Both the position numbers and the translations under genes were made by a program. A stretch of DNA of 40,769 nucleotides from NCBI GenBank assembly GCA_016215105.1, contig JACRLJ010000154.1, positions 1 to 40,769 of the forward strand, in the 5' to 3' direction. Under the pieces are notes generated by a model. It had not been told where the DNA came from, made no database searches, and saw only the letters and a list, made by a program, of their open reading frames with translations. The DNA is from Candidatus Hydrogenedentota bacterium. Lineage in GTDB: Bacteria > Hydrogenedentota > Hydrogenedentia > Hydrogenedentales > SLHB01. Positions 22,291 through 31,285 of the stretch are shown here, piece by piece; the stretch's first letter is position 1; the number at the start of each line of letters is the position of its first letter.

Positions 22291-24399
22291 TTATTTGAAG
22301 AACGGGACGCTTAACGCGCTAAGCCGCGGCATACTCGCGGGATTCGTAGGATCGGCGCCGCCCTGAATCTCGATCAAGTCATCGACACCGTCTCCATCGG
22401 TATCGGCATTGATCGGATTGGTGACATATCCCAGCGTGCCGGCGACTTCGTCCGCGTCGGTGATGCCGTCTGCGTCGCTGTCCGGGTCGTCGTCCACAAT
22501 CGTAAGGGTCGCGGGATTGTTCGTCCCCGCAAGCGTGCAGCCCACTGGGCTAGACAAGGTCAGCACAACGGTCTCGTCACTTTCGTGCAGGCCATCGCTC
22601 GCCACGGGCGCGGTGAACGACATCGACGTATCGGTCGCGCCAAAGGTGAGCGTGCCGCTGGCGCTCGTGTAATCGGCGGGCTCCGTTGCGCTGCCGTTCG
22701 AGGTGGAAAACTGAACTGTCGCGGTGTTGCCCGTTCCCGGCGCCGCGCTCAGGTTCACGGTAATCGTGGCGGTACCTCCGCTTTCGCCAATGGAATACGT
22801 CGCCGATGAAAAGTCCACCGTGGGCGGCGCCGCGCTCGATAGCTTGCCCCACCACGTTCCCCAAGTGTCCGCGGGGCTGTCGGCGTATTCCTGGATGGTC
22901 CACATCGTTAGATCGTCGGCGGGGTCCACGCAGGTACTGCTGTAGTCACCCCAACGGTTCGACGTGCCGCTGAACGTCTTGAAATACGACGCCAACCCGG
23001 CTTTCAAGAGCGAAACGGGCTGCATGGTCCCCGACGCGTCACTCGAGACCCGCGTTGTATAGTACGCGCTCACAAACGTCGTCGAAGACGAGCCGCTGAA
23101 GCCCATGAGGACTTCGTCGTTCGCGTTTACCGAAATCGAAGGATAGTAATAGAAGGAGCCGGTTACCGTATCCTCGACAACGCCCGACTGGATGGCTGCG
23201 CCCGATACGGGGTTGACCTGCCACCATTTGACCGCGGACCGCGTGGGAGCCCCCGACGGCAAGCCAACCGCGTGCGTACACCACAAACTGCCGTTGCGCA
23301 AGACCGCGTTAATGACCCGATCGTCGCCGGAATCGATGGTGTTGACCGAGCCGAGTTGAGGCGCCGGCGTGGGGGTGTCGCTCCAGGCGGTAGCCGTTGG
23401 CGAAAGGCCGGTATCGGTAAACACCGGGGTGGCGACCGGGCCGGTCACCGTATAGAGCCTCAAGAGTCCCGCGGCGCCATTGAACGTCTGAATCAAGTAC
23501 TGCGTGGTTTCGGCGGCCGAAAACGTCGTGCAGGGAACGAGTACGCCCCCGATTCCGGTCTCAAAGAACAGGTTGAACGTGACAGTGGCGCCCGCCAGCG
23601 CGTCCGTCTTGTTAATCACCCAGACATTCGCCCCCGCGAACGTGTCCCCGGCGATCGTAAACATGTTCGACGTAATCGTAATCCACTTGCCGTTCACTCC
23701 GATGTTGGGGTAATCCACCCAGTTCGTGTCGGACGCGTCCCCATCCAACTGGTACATATTCCAGCTACCTGTCGGGTCGCTCGTCGCGCTGACCGCCAGG
23801 AGCATGCTCGAGGCGGCCGCGCTGCGCTCCGCGCACGTTACGAACATAAACCGGCCGCTGAGCGAGTCGTAGATTACCTTGGGGTCGAACACATCCGAAA
23901 GTGACGGAAAGCCGGTCTGCCAAAAGGCCAAGAGATCGACCGTGCTCAGCGATGCGCCGGCCTTGGTCTGAAAGCGCACGCGATCATTGAGAGCCACCAT
24001 CAGATGCGACGCCCCCACGGCCCCATCGGTATCCGGCGGTATCGCCGTGCCGGAGTCCGGCAAGGCCTGAAAATTGTCCGCCAACGAGAGGGACTTGGGC
24101 TGCGGCGCGGCTGGAACGGGCGCTTTTGGCGCCGCTGCGCCCTTTTGTGGCGCAAGACCACGAGCCGCGTCCGGCATCGGTACCGGGAGGCGCTTGATTG
24201 CGCGCGGCGTTCCGTGTTCCTTTCGAGTTGTTAGCGCCGCATCGTGCGCGAGAATTTCGCGGAAGGACACCGCGACCTCGGCCGACGACGACCGTACACC
24301 CGCGTAGGATGTTGCGGCGTACGCAGGGGCCGCGCACGCGAACGCCAAGATTACGGCGCAACCCAATAGAAGTACCCCTGCCAATGCAAACCTAGACAT
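22291..24399 (-). CDS. large secreted protein with Calx-beta domain and calcium-binding repeats
   Basis: 702-residue exported protein. The signal peptide MSRFALAGVLLLGCAVILAF... ends near AYA. A Pro/Ala-rich linker (about 65-110) is followed by a ~400-residue beta-rich region containing PPDTDGAVGASHLMVALNDRV and WVDYPNIGVNGKWITIT, perhaps a propeller. Then comes a Calx-beta domain near 540-640 (ATYSIGESGGTATITVNLS, ESDETVVLTLSSP, TLTIVDDD). Near the C-terminus are two thrombospondin type 3-like calcium repeats (DSDADGITDADE, DTDGDGVDDLIE). The start at 24399 follows GGGAGG with nine bases between; an ATG eight codons upstream lacks a ribosome site. No sorting signal is obvious at the C-terminus. 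The function may be adhesion or matrix binding; the sequence shows no catalytic motif. Confidence 0.82.
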   Translation of the reverse strand: MSRFALAGVLLLGCAVILAFACAAPAYAATSYAGVRSSSAEVAVSFREILAHDAALTTRKEHGTPRAIKRLPVPMPDAARGLAPQKGAAAPKAPVPAAPQPKSLSLADNFQALPDSGTAIPPDTDGAVGASHLMVALNDRVRFQTKAGASLSTVDLLAFWQTGFPSLSDVFDPKVIYDSLSGRFMFVTCAERSAAASSMLLAVSATSDPTGSWNMYQLDGDASDTNWVDYPNIGVNGKWITITSNMFTIAGDTFAGANVWVINKTDALAGATVTFNLFFETGIGGVLVPCTTFSAAETTQYLIQTFNGAAGLLRLYTVTGPVATPVFTDTGLSPTATAWSDTPTPAPQLGSVNTIDSGDDRVINAVLRNGSLWCTHAVGLPSGAPTRSAVKWWQVNPVSGAAIQSGVVEDTVTGSFYYYPSISVNANDEVLMGFSGSSSTTFVSAYYTTRVSSDASGTMQPVSLLKAGLASYFKTFSGTSNRWGDYSSTCVDPADDLTMWTIQEYADSPADTWGTWWGKLSSAAPPTVDFSSATYSIGESGGTATITVNLSAAPGTGNTATVQFSTSNGSATEPADYTSASGTLTFGATDTSMSFTAPVASDGLHESDETVVLTLSSPVGCTLAGTNNPATLTIVDDDPDSDADGITDADEVAGTLGYVTNPINADTDGDGVDDLIEIQGGADPTNPASMPRLSALSVPFFK

Positions 24400-24612
24400 G
24401 CCGCGAGGCCTCCCGCCTACCATTTCAAGTTATGAATCTTGACCCAACCCACACCGAACCCGTGCGATAAGGATACGGGAGCCCCGACTTTTCGTCAACC
24501 AAAAGATTTCCTGCCCGGCGTCCTGCCGCGACTCCGCGGGACGTTGAGCGCCGACGCCGCACTTTTGATATGATGCTGCCGGCAATTCGGGGACGGAACA
24601 AGGAGCAGTGGA

Positions 24613-26289
24613 ATGGGACGCAAATACGTAATCGGACTGGACTATGGCACGGAATCCGGGCGGGCGCTGCTCGTTGCGGTGGATAACGGCGAGGAGGTCG
24701 CGACCGCCGTCATGACCTATCCGCACCGGGTAATAGACGACACGCTGCCGGGCACGGGAAAGAAATTGGAGCCGGACTGGGCGCTGCAAGATCCCCGGGA
24801 CTATCTCCAGGTCCTGGAAACGGTTATCCCCCAGGTTCTCAAGGAATCGGGTGTCAAGGGCGGAGACGTCATCGGCATTGGAACGGACTTTACCGCCTGC
24901 ACGATGCTTCCCATAGACCAGGCCGGTGCGCCCCTGTGCATGAAGCCCGAGTTTGCGGCCAATCCCCACGCGTGGGTGAAACTGTGGAAACATCACGCGG
25001 CACAGCCCGAAGCGGACAAGATCAACGAGGTCGCTCGCGCCCGTGGCGAATCGTTCCTGGCGCGTTACGGCGGAAAGATCTCCAGCGAATGGTTCTTCTC
25101 GAAAGCCCTCCAAATCCTCGATGAGGCGCCGGAGATCTACACAGCCGCCGACCGTCTGATCGAAGCGGGTGACTGGATCGTGCTCCAACTCTGCGGCAAG
25201 GACACGCGCAACGCCTGCGCCGCCGGCTACAAAGCCATCTGGGACGAAGGCTATCCGGATAAGGCTTTTTTCAAGGCGCTCGACCCCCGATTCGAGAACG
25301 TGGTCGCGGATAAGCTCAATGCGCCCGTGTTACCTGCTGGCGTGAAGGCGGGCGGTTTGCTCCCGGAGATCGCCAAGAAGATCGGTCTCGTTCCGGGCAC
25401 AGCGGTCGCCACGGGTGGTGTGGACGCGCACGTCGCCGTACCCGCGACCGCCGCGACCAGCGAAGGCAAAATGGTCATGATCATGGGTACCAGCCTATGT
25501 CACATGGTGTGCGGAACGAAGAAAGTCGCTATCGACGGCATGTGCGGCGTCGTAAAAGACGGCATCCTGCCCGGCTTCTACGGGTTCGAGGCCGGACAGA
25601 GCGCCGTCGGCGATATCTTCGCGTGGTTCGTCAACAACTGTGTTCCAGCGTCCGTGGCGGAAGACGCCAAGAAGGCCGGAACCGACATCCACGGCTATCT
25701 CGCCGCGGAAGCCGGTAAACTTAAGGTGGGCGAGTCCGGCGTGCTCGCGCTGGACTGGTGGAACGGCAATCGCTGCATCCTGGTAGACGCCGACCTCACC
25801 GGACTCATGGTGGGAATGACCCTGGGCACTACGCCCGCGGAAATGTACCGCGCTATCCTCGAAAGCACCGCGTTCGGCACCTACACGATCATCCGGCAAC
25901 TCGAAAAGGGCGGCTGTCCCATCACCGAGTTGTACGCGTGTGGCGGCTTGCCCGGCAAGAACCCGCTGTTGATGCAGATCTTCGCCGACGTCACCAACCG
26001 CGAAATCAAGATCAGCGCCAGCGAACAGACGGTCGCCCTGGGGTCGGCCATGTGGGGCGCGGTCGCGGCGGGCGCGGCGGCCGGCGGCTACGACGACGTG
26101 ACCCACGCGGCGCAAAAGATGGCGCGCCTGCGCAAGGAAACCTACAAACCCAACAAAGAAAATCACGCACAGTACGAGAAACTATTCGCGGAGTATACCC
26201 GCCTGCACGACCTGTTTGGCCGGGGCGGGGATAACGTGATGAAGAATCTCAAGGCAATTAAACGGTCCATTCGTGGCGTATCGAACTAA
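24613..26289 (+). CDS. araB: ribulokinase
   Basis: FGGY-family sugar kinase that phosphorylates L-ribulose (and related ribitol/ribulose sugars) with ATP. The 558-residue length fits AraB and is longer than xylulokinase or glycerol kinase. Visible are the N-terminal phosphate loop [13 protein letters not shown], then [32 protein letters not shown] and the C-terminal nucleotide region [24 protein letters not shown]. An AGGAG ribosome site at 24601-24605 sets the start. No araA isomerase or araD epimerase is adjacent, so the sugar pathway is not complete here. It heads a long same-strand series, but the 147-base gap to the next gene leaves operon membership open. AraB naming is by family; the actual substrate is untested. 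Confidence 0.9.
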   Translation: MGRKYVIGLDYGTESGRALLVAVDNGEEVATAVMTYPHRVIDDTLPGTGKKLEPDWALQDPRDYLQVLETVIPQVLKESGVKGGDVIGIGTDFTACTMLPIDQAGAPLCMKPEFAANPHAWVKLWKHHAAQPEADKINEVARARGESFLARYGGKISSEWFFSKALQILDEAPEIYTAADRLIEAGDWIVLQLCGKDTRNACAAGYKAIWDEGYPDKAFFKALDPRFENVVADKLNAPVLPAGVKAGGLLPEIAKKIGLVPGTAVATGGVDAHVAVPATAATSEGKMVMIMGTSLCHMVCGTKKVAIDGMCGVVKDGILPGFYGFEAGQSAVGDIFAWFVNNCVPASVAEDAKKAGTDIHGYLAAEAGKLKVGESGVLALDWWNGNRCILVDADLTGLMVGMTLGTTPAEMYRAILESTAFGTYTIIRQLEKGGCPITELYACGGLPGKNPLLMQIFADVTNREIKISASEQTVALGSAMWGAVAAGAAAGGYDDVTHAAQKMARLRKETYKPNKENHAQYEKLFAEYTRLHDLFGRGGDNVMKNLKAIKRSIRGVSN

Positions 26290-26436
26290 TTAGTTTCGAT
26301 ACGACGCGCGGCGCCGCGAGATCATCGCTAGCGGCGCAATTGACCTGCGGGGCCTGTTCCAGCGATTCTAGTGGCAGCCCACACAACGCGCGATTTCGCC
26401 AGGCATTGGCGGGACACGCTGGAAGGAGATATCGTC

Positions 26437-26937
26437 ATGCACGAGAAAAGCATCGACCTGCTCAACAAGGCGGCCGCGGACGAATTGGCCGCCATCCATC
26501 AGTATATGTACTTCCACTTCCACTGCCACGATCAAGGATATGATCTCTTGGCCAATCTGTTCCGAAAGACTGCTATCGACGAAATGCTGCACGTCGAGCG
26601 GCTGGCAGAACGGATATTGTTCTTGAAGGGGGACGTGGTGATGAAAGTCGCGCAGGTACCCAAGAAGGTACACGATGTGAAAGGCATGCTGGCGTGCGCG
26701 GCGGGCATGGAAGAGGAAAGCGCCAAGGAATACAACGTCTGGGCCAACCAGTGCGGCGCCCACGCCGATTCCGCCACCAAGCGGATTTTCGAGGATCTCG
26801 TCGCGGATGAAGAGCGTCACTACGACCAATACACCACCGAGATGGAAAACCTGGAAAAGTTTGGCCAAAACTACCTTGCCCTGCAATCCATCGAACGAAG
26901 CAAGAGCGTCGGCGCGCCGGCGCCCGGCGGCGCGTAA
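26437..26937 (+). CDS. bfr: bacterioferritin
   Basis: Iron-storage four-helix protein of 166 residues that oxidises Fe(II) at a di-iron site and packs it in a 24-subunit shell. Ferroxidase ligands are in place: Glu16 in ADELAAIHQY, Glu49 and His52 in DEMLHVERLAERILFL, a Glu in the MEEESAKEY helix, and Glu/His in DEERHYDQY. Met50 occupies the position of the heme-binding Met52 of classical bacterioferritin, so heme may be bound between subunits. The start at 26437 is set by AAGGAGAT at 26423-26430; the in-frame sequence upstream is unrelated to the family. No ferredoxin (bfd) gene is next to it. A secreted glycoside-hydrolase-like gene follows after 65 bases. Confidence 0.88.
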   Translation: MHEKSIDLLNKAAADELAAIHQYMYFHFHCHDQGYDLLANLFRKTAIDEMLHVERLAERILFLKGDVVMKVAQVPKKVHDVKGMLACAAGMEEESAKEYNVWANQCGAHADSATKRIFEDLVADEERHYDQYTTEMENLEKFGQNYLALQSIERSKSVGAPAPGGA

Positions 26938-27002
26938 GCCGCCCGGGGAGTGTGACCCCAACCTGTAACGCCTGAAGCGGCATAGTCGCAGAGGAGAATG
27001 CC

Positions 27003-29195
27003 ATGACCGCCGCATTGAGCGGCATTGTGATCTCGATGCTAACGGCGGCGGCCAGTCCGGGCGCGCTCCCGGGACCGCGGCTTCAAGTCGAGGTGCGCGC
27101 GGATCAACATGACGTGGACACGGGGCGGTCCGTGAGCCTGGACATATCCGTCCGAACCGAATCGAGCATTCCCGCGGCCGACTGCCTGCTCTTACCGTAC
27201 GTAAACGGGCGGCGATGGGGGGCGCACGAAGTCACCGACGGCCAGGGCCGCGCGCGCGTAATCCTGCCCTTGCCCAATCCCGGCTTGGCGCGTGTCGTGG
27301 TGCGAGCCGTGCCCGGCTTCCACCATACCTGCTGGATTTGGACAGAACGCGGCGCCGCGAAAAACGCGTACCTGATGCGATCATTCGCGATGACTTTCCC
27401 AGTGGACAGCGCTCGAATCCACGCCGCCGCGACAGGGCACAGCACGGTTTACCTCAACGGTTCCACAGTGGGCAAAGTGGCGGGCATTACCGAGGAAGCC
27501 CGCATCGAAGTTCCCAACGGCTTGCTCAAAGTGGGACAGAACATCATCGCTATCGAGGCGGACAACAGCTCCGGCATGGCGGGAGTCGCAGCGCAACTCC
27601 GATTCCACGAAGGTGGCGCTGAGCGCATCATATCTACGGACAGCGAATGGCGCGCGTGGGAGCAGGCGCCCGCCGGATGGCCCGGCAGTGTGACTGACGC
27701 CGTCACGCCGGCGCGCGCGTTGGCGCGGCTGTGGGACGATCTATTGCCGAGCAAATCGTTTGAGTCGTGGTTTGGCGGCGTTCATCGCGACGAACTATTC
27801 GTAGGACGCCTGCTTCCCGATAACGCCTGCGCGTCGGCGCCGCTTGACGTGGACGTCCGCCGCCGCGCGATTACCGGTCGCCGTGATCCGGCACACCTGG
27901 TAGGCATCCAGTGGGGCAGTTACTATTTCCCGGGCGGCTTCTACTGGCAGACCGCGCAGGCGGTCCCGGTAGTAGGGTTCTACGACACGTATAACCGTGA
28001 CGTTATCCGCCAGCACGCGCTCTGGTTTATGGACATGGGGATCGACTTTCTGGTGGCGGACTGGCCGGTCTACATCCCGCCGAACGCGGAAGGCAAGCAG
28101 CGCTGGGCCGACCGAACCGAATTCGGGATTCAACAGATTCACGCCACCACCATGATGCTCGAAGGACTAGCGGAGCTTCGCGATGAAGGCTACCCGGCGC
28201 CGGCCATGGTTATCATGGCCTACTTGTCGAACGGTCCGGCGAACACAAAGGAAACGCTAAACGAGCAACTCACATGGCTGAATGAGAATTTCATTCGAAA
28301 CCCGCGTTTTCATGATCTGTGGGTCGTGTACGAGGGGAAACCGTTAGTGTGTGTGTTGTACACGGGCGGGACGCCGGCGAGTCAGTTGCCGGGTCCGCCG
28401 GTTGACACGAGTTCATTTACGATTCGTTACGTCGGGACACAGTTGCAGGCGACACACGTGGACGAACTCGGCCACTGGTCATGGATGGACGGTGTGGCCG
28501 AGCCCATCGTCACGTACGCGAACGGCCGTCCCGAGGTGGTAACTCCGGCCACGGCGTTCTTCAGTCTGAAGACGGGCTGGCGCGGCGAGGACGCGTACGG
28601 GCGGCGGAACGGCGCGACCTTTCTGCGCTCGTTCAATCCGGCCCTAAAGGCGCGGCCGCAGTTCGTGCTGTTCCATCAATGGAATGAGTTTACCGGCCAG
28701 GCCGAAGGGTATCCGTACGAAAGTGGAATCTACGGAGACAGCTACAGCGTCGAGTTGTCCGACGACATCGAGCCGGTGTCGCTGACGTCGCCCGGCTACC
28801 GGGGTGACCACGGGGGCTGGGGATTCCTGTACGCCAACCTCACGCGGGCGATGGTTGACCTATTGAAGCAGGAGACGCCGCAAGACTCGCTGCTGGCGGT
28901 ATATTCGCCGCGGCCCGGGGAGCAGGTCACCGGGGACAGCGTTACTGTCGGTTGGGAACTATTGGGCAAAGCTCCGGAATCATTCACTCTATTGATCGAC
29001 CAAGTCCAAGTCGCTCACAATGTGAAGGGCAGCGCATACTCGCTCAGTCTTTCCAGCGTATCAAAGGGCAGACACGTGCTATCGGTTCTCGCGGAGGGCG
29101 TGACGACTCACTTTCCTCTGTTGGAAGACCGCATGGATACACGGCTCGACGAAGCCATTCCGGTTCGTCGCGATATAACGTTCGTTCGCGAGTGA
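27003..29195 (+). CDS. secreted GH99/GH71-like glycoside hydrolase candidate
   Basis: 730-residue protein with a short signal peptide (MTAALSGIVISMLTAAASPG). A beta-sandwich with a carbohydrate-binding look follows (about 135-205: VYLNGSTVGKVAGIT, LLKVGQNIIAIEADNSSG). The central part reads like a TIM barrel of the GH99/GH71 kind: VGIQWGSYYFPGGFYW, ALWFMDMGIDFLVADW and FVLFHQWNEFTGQAEG, the last typical of the C-terminal barrel end. A final Ig/FN3-like domain begins near residue 640. The catalytic acids cannot be assigned from the sequence alone. An AGAGGAGA ribosome site precedes the ATG. The stop is 41 bases before the IlvC-like gene, so they may be cotranscribed, coupling outside glycan breakdown to the following dehydrogenases. 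Confidence 0.7.
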   Translation: MTAALSGIVISMLTAAASPGALPGPRLQVEVRADQHDVDTGRSVSLDISVRTESSIPAADCLLLPYVNGRRWGAHEVTDGQGRARVILPLPNPGLARVVVRAVPGFHHTCWIWTERGAAKNAYLMRSFAMTFPVDSARIHAAATGHSTVYLNGSTVGKVAGITEEARIEVPNGLLKVGQNIIAIEADNSSGMAGVAAQLRFHEGGAERIISTDSEWRAWEQAPAGWPGSVTDAVTPARALARLWDDLLPSKSFESWFGGVHRDELFVGRLLPDNACASAPLDVDVRRRAITGRRDPAHLVGIQWGSYYFPGGFYWQTAQAVPVVGFYDTYNRDVIRQHALWFMDMGIDFLVADWPVYIPPNAEGKQRWADRTEFGIQQIHATTMMLEGLAELRDEGYPAPAMVIMAYLSNGPANTKETLNEQLTWLNENFIRNPRFHDLWVVYEGKPLVCVLYTGGTPASQLPGPPVDTSSFTIRYVGTQLQATHVDELGHWSWMDGVAEPIVTYANGRPEVVTPATAFFSLKTGWRGEDAYGRRNGATFLRSFNPALKARPQFVLFHQWNEFTGQAEGYPYESGIYGDSYSVELSDDIEPVSLTSPGYRGDHGGWGFLYANLTRAMVDLLKQETPQDSLLAVYSPRPGEQVTGDSVTVGWELLGKAPESFTLLIDQVQVAHNVKGSAYSLSLSSVSKGRHVLSVLAEGVTTHFPLLEDRMDTRLDEAIPVRRDITFVRE

Positions 29196-29236
29196 TCGTT
29201 GCCACAGCCACAGCACCACAGCAGAAGGAATGCCTC

Positions 29237-30277
29237 ATGAAGCTTCTCAAAGATCAGGACGCCTCGCTGGGGCCTCTGAAGGGCAAGGCGGTCGCGGTGC
29301 TCGGATACGGCAATCAAGGCCGAGCCCAGGCGTTGAATTTGCGCGACAGCGGTGTACACGTGATCGTGGGGAATCGGGACGACAAGTACCGCGAGCAAGC
29401 GGCCACCGACGGGTTCATGCCGATGTCCATTCTGGACGCCGCGACGCAGGGCGACATTCTGATCATTGTCACCACGGACGAGTCTCAGCCCCGAATCTGG
29501 AATGAGCAGATTGCGCCGGGCGTGAAGCCCGGCAACACGCTGGTCTGGGCCAGCGGCTACAACATTGGCTATGATCTGATACGTCCGGCCGCCGATGTGG
29601 ATGTCATCATGATTGCGCCCCGCATGACGGGGAACATGGTGCGCGTAATGTTCGAGCAGGGCACGGGCGCCCTCGCGCAGTTCGCGGTTCACCAAGACGC
29701 GACCGGACACGCCCGTGAGACCTGCCTCGCGTTGTGCAAGGGTATGGGGCTGACCCGTGGCGGCGTGTTCGAATCCACGTTCCGCGAAGAAGCCGAACTG
29801 GACCTGTTCGCGGAACAAGTCGTATGGGCCGGCCTCACGGCGTGGTTCGTCGAGTGCTTCGAGATCGGCGTCGAGCACGGGTTTTCCCCCGAGCTCATGG
29901 TGATGGAACTGTACGCGTCGGGCGAAGCCGCGGAAATCCTGGGGATGATGTCCAAGCGCGGGTTCTTCAAACAAATGACGCACCATTCGACCACGAGCCA
30001 ATACGGAACGCTATCACGAGGGCCGCGGCTAATCATGGATGAAATGAGGCAAAAGGCGCGCGAATTCTTGAGGAAGGACATTAAGGAGGGCGCGTTTGTT
30101 CGCGAGTGGAGCAGCGAGCAGGACCAAGGCGAAGGGCGGCTAGAAGCACTGAAAAAGAAAGCGTTGAGCCATCCCATGAGCCAGGCCGAGGACGCCGTGA
30201 TCGCCATGATTCAAGCGGCGCACAGTTCGGCCCCACCCAAGAGCGCGGCCTCAAACGCGGAAGTTGGCCGCAAATGA
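29237..30277 (+). CDS. IlvC-like ketol-acid reductoisomerase homologue with altered active site
   Basis: 346-residue protein alignable end to end with class I ketol-acid reductoisomerase. The Rossmann part has VAVLGYGNQGRAQALNLRDSGV (about 19-40). The C-terminal knot has AVHQDATGHARE and ESTFREEAELDLFAEQ with the metal ligands Asp189 and Glu193. However, the catalytic His of the usual AHGFN is Ser106 (WASGYN), the Lys of APKGPG is Arg129 (APRMTG), and the second glutamate of the ExxxE pair (ELYAS, Glu224) is Ser228. The NADPH fold is intact. A normal acetohydroxyacid reaction is therefore doubtful. The start at 29237 has AAGGAA upstream. It lies between a secreted hydrolase and an SDR dehydrogenase rather than ilv genes. 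A new substrate, perhaps a sugar-derived keto acid, is possible. Confidence 0.8.
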   Translation: MKLLKDQDASLGPLKGKAVAVLGYGNQGRAQALNLRDSGVHVIVGNRDDKYREQAATDGFMPMSILDAATQGDILIIVTTDESQPRIWNEQIAPGVKPGNTLVWASGYNIGYDLIRPAADVDVIMIAPRMTGNMVRVMFEQGTGALAQFAVHQDATGHARETCLALCKGMGLTRGGVFESTFREEAELDLFAEQVVWAGLTAWFVECFEIGVEHGFSPELMVMELYASGEAAEILGMMSKRGFFKQMTHHSTTSQYGTLSRGPRLIMDEMRQKAREFLRKDIKEGAFVREWSSEQDQGEGRLEALKKKALSHPMSQAEDAVIAMIQAAHSSAPPKSAASNAEVGRK

Positions 30278-30304
30278 TGCCACGGTTGCGCGTTTGCCAG
30301 TAGC

Positions 30305-30357
30305 GCCGGCTTCCAGCCGGCAAGTTTCGGTTCCTGCGAGGCCGGCAAGATGCCGGC
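30305..30357. repeat. two-hairpin intergenic element (TCC and AGA loops)
   Basis: Hairpin 1: GCCGGCT (30305-30311) TCC AGCCGGC (30315-30321). Hairpin 2: GCCGGCA (30341-30347) AGA TGCCGGC (30351-30357). The loops and their closing pairs match those at 17501-17541, but the stems are different and compensated. It lies between the IlvC-like and SDR genes. Confidence 0.75.
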
Positions 30358-30381
30358 GTTACATCTGACGGGAGAAGACTT

Positions 30382-31158
30382 ATGCGGCTGACGGGAAAAG
30401 TAGCCATCGTCACGGGCGCTGCCCAAGGGATTGGGTTAGGGATCGCAGGAGTGTTCGCGCGTGAAGGCGCTAGCGTGACGTTATCGGATGTACAGTCCGA
30501 CGCCGGAGCGCGCGCCGTGCAGGCTATTACCTCCGAAGGCGGAGATGTGTGCTATCAGCACGCGGACGTTACCCGCGAAGCGGACGTGAAAGCGCTCGTT
30601 GACACCACCGTGGATCGCTTCGGCGGCCTCGACATCATCGCGAACAACGCGGGCATTTGTATGGTGCGGTCGGCGGAGGAAAGCACGGTCGAGGAATGGG
30701 ATCAGACCATGGCCATCAACGTGCGCTCCATTTTCCTGACAACCAAACACGGCGCGCCTTACCTGCGGCGGCGGGGCGGCGGCGCGATTCTCAATGTGGC
30801 TTCGATATCCAGCTTTGTCGGACAGGAAGGCACCCCGGCGTACACCGCCAGCAAGGGCGCCGTATTGATGCTGACGAAAAGTCTGGCTGTGGATTACGGA
30901 CGCGACAAAATCCGCGTGAACTGCATCTGCCCGGGCATCACCGATACGCCGATGTTGCGCTACCATATGGGCCAGGCGGGAGACGTCGACCAGGCGATTG
31001 AAAAACGGCTTCGCCGAGTCCCCTTGGGCGAAATGCTCTACCCAGACGACATGGGCCGCGCGGCGGCCTACTTGTGCAGCGACGAAGCAGGCGGAATCAC
31101 CGGCGCATCGCTGGTTGTGGACAGCGGTTACATCGCCTGCGCGGAGTTCGACCACTAA
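30382..31158 (+). CDS. short-chain dehydrogenase/reductase (SDR)
   Basis: 258-residue NAD(P)-dependent oxidoreductase of the classical SDR family. The cofactor loop is TGAAQGIG (11-18), with an acidic residue at the end of strand 2 (LSDVQ, Asp36) that favours NAD. NNAG is at 88-91. The catalytic Ser141 (NVASIS), Tyr154 and Lys158 (YTASK) are all present, and the C-terminal ITGASLVVDSGY is typical. GGGAGAAG precedes the ATG. It follows the IlvC-like gene after 104 bases that hold a two-hairpin element. The substrate cannot be told from the sequence. Similar enzymes oxidise sugars, sugar acids or 3-hydroxyacyl groups. In this setting it may work with the IlvC-like protein. Confidence 0.9.
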   Translation: MRLTGKVAIVTGAAQGIGLGIAGVFAREGASVTLSDVQSDAGARAVQAITSEGGDVCYQHADVTREADVKALVDTTVDRFGGLDIIANNAGICMVRSAEESTVEEWDQTMAINVRSIFLTTKHGAPYLRRRGGGAILNVASISSFVGQEGTPAYTASKGAVLMLTKSLAVDYGRDKIRVNCICPGITDTPMLRYHMGQAGDVDQAIEKRLRRVPLGEMLYPDDMGRAAAYLCSDEAGGITGASLVVDSGYIACAEFDH

Positions 31159-31285
31159 ACGCTTGCGCTGGCACGCTGGGTCCAATGGCCTTCATAGTTG
31201 TATATTGGCCCGCAATACTTGATTGCCGGTTCAACCCGTGTTTGCGCGCCTCGATGTTTCGATGGCGCAAGGGGAAAAGTCTGTG

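Noticed and set aside
24430-25188. 252-codon open frame opposite the ribulokinase gene
   Set aside because: Antisense to a clear FGGY kinase; no motif of its own.
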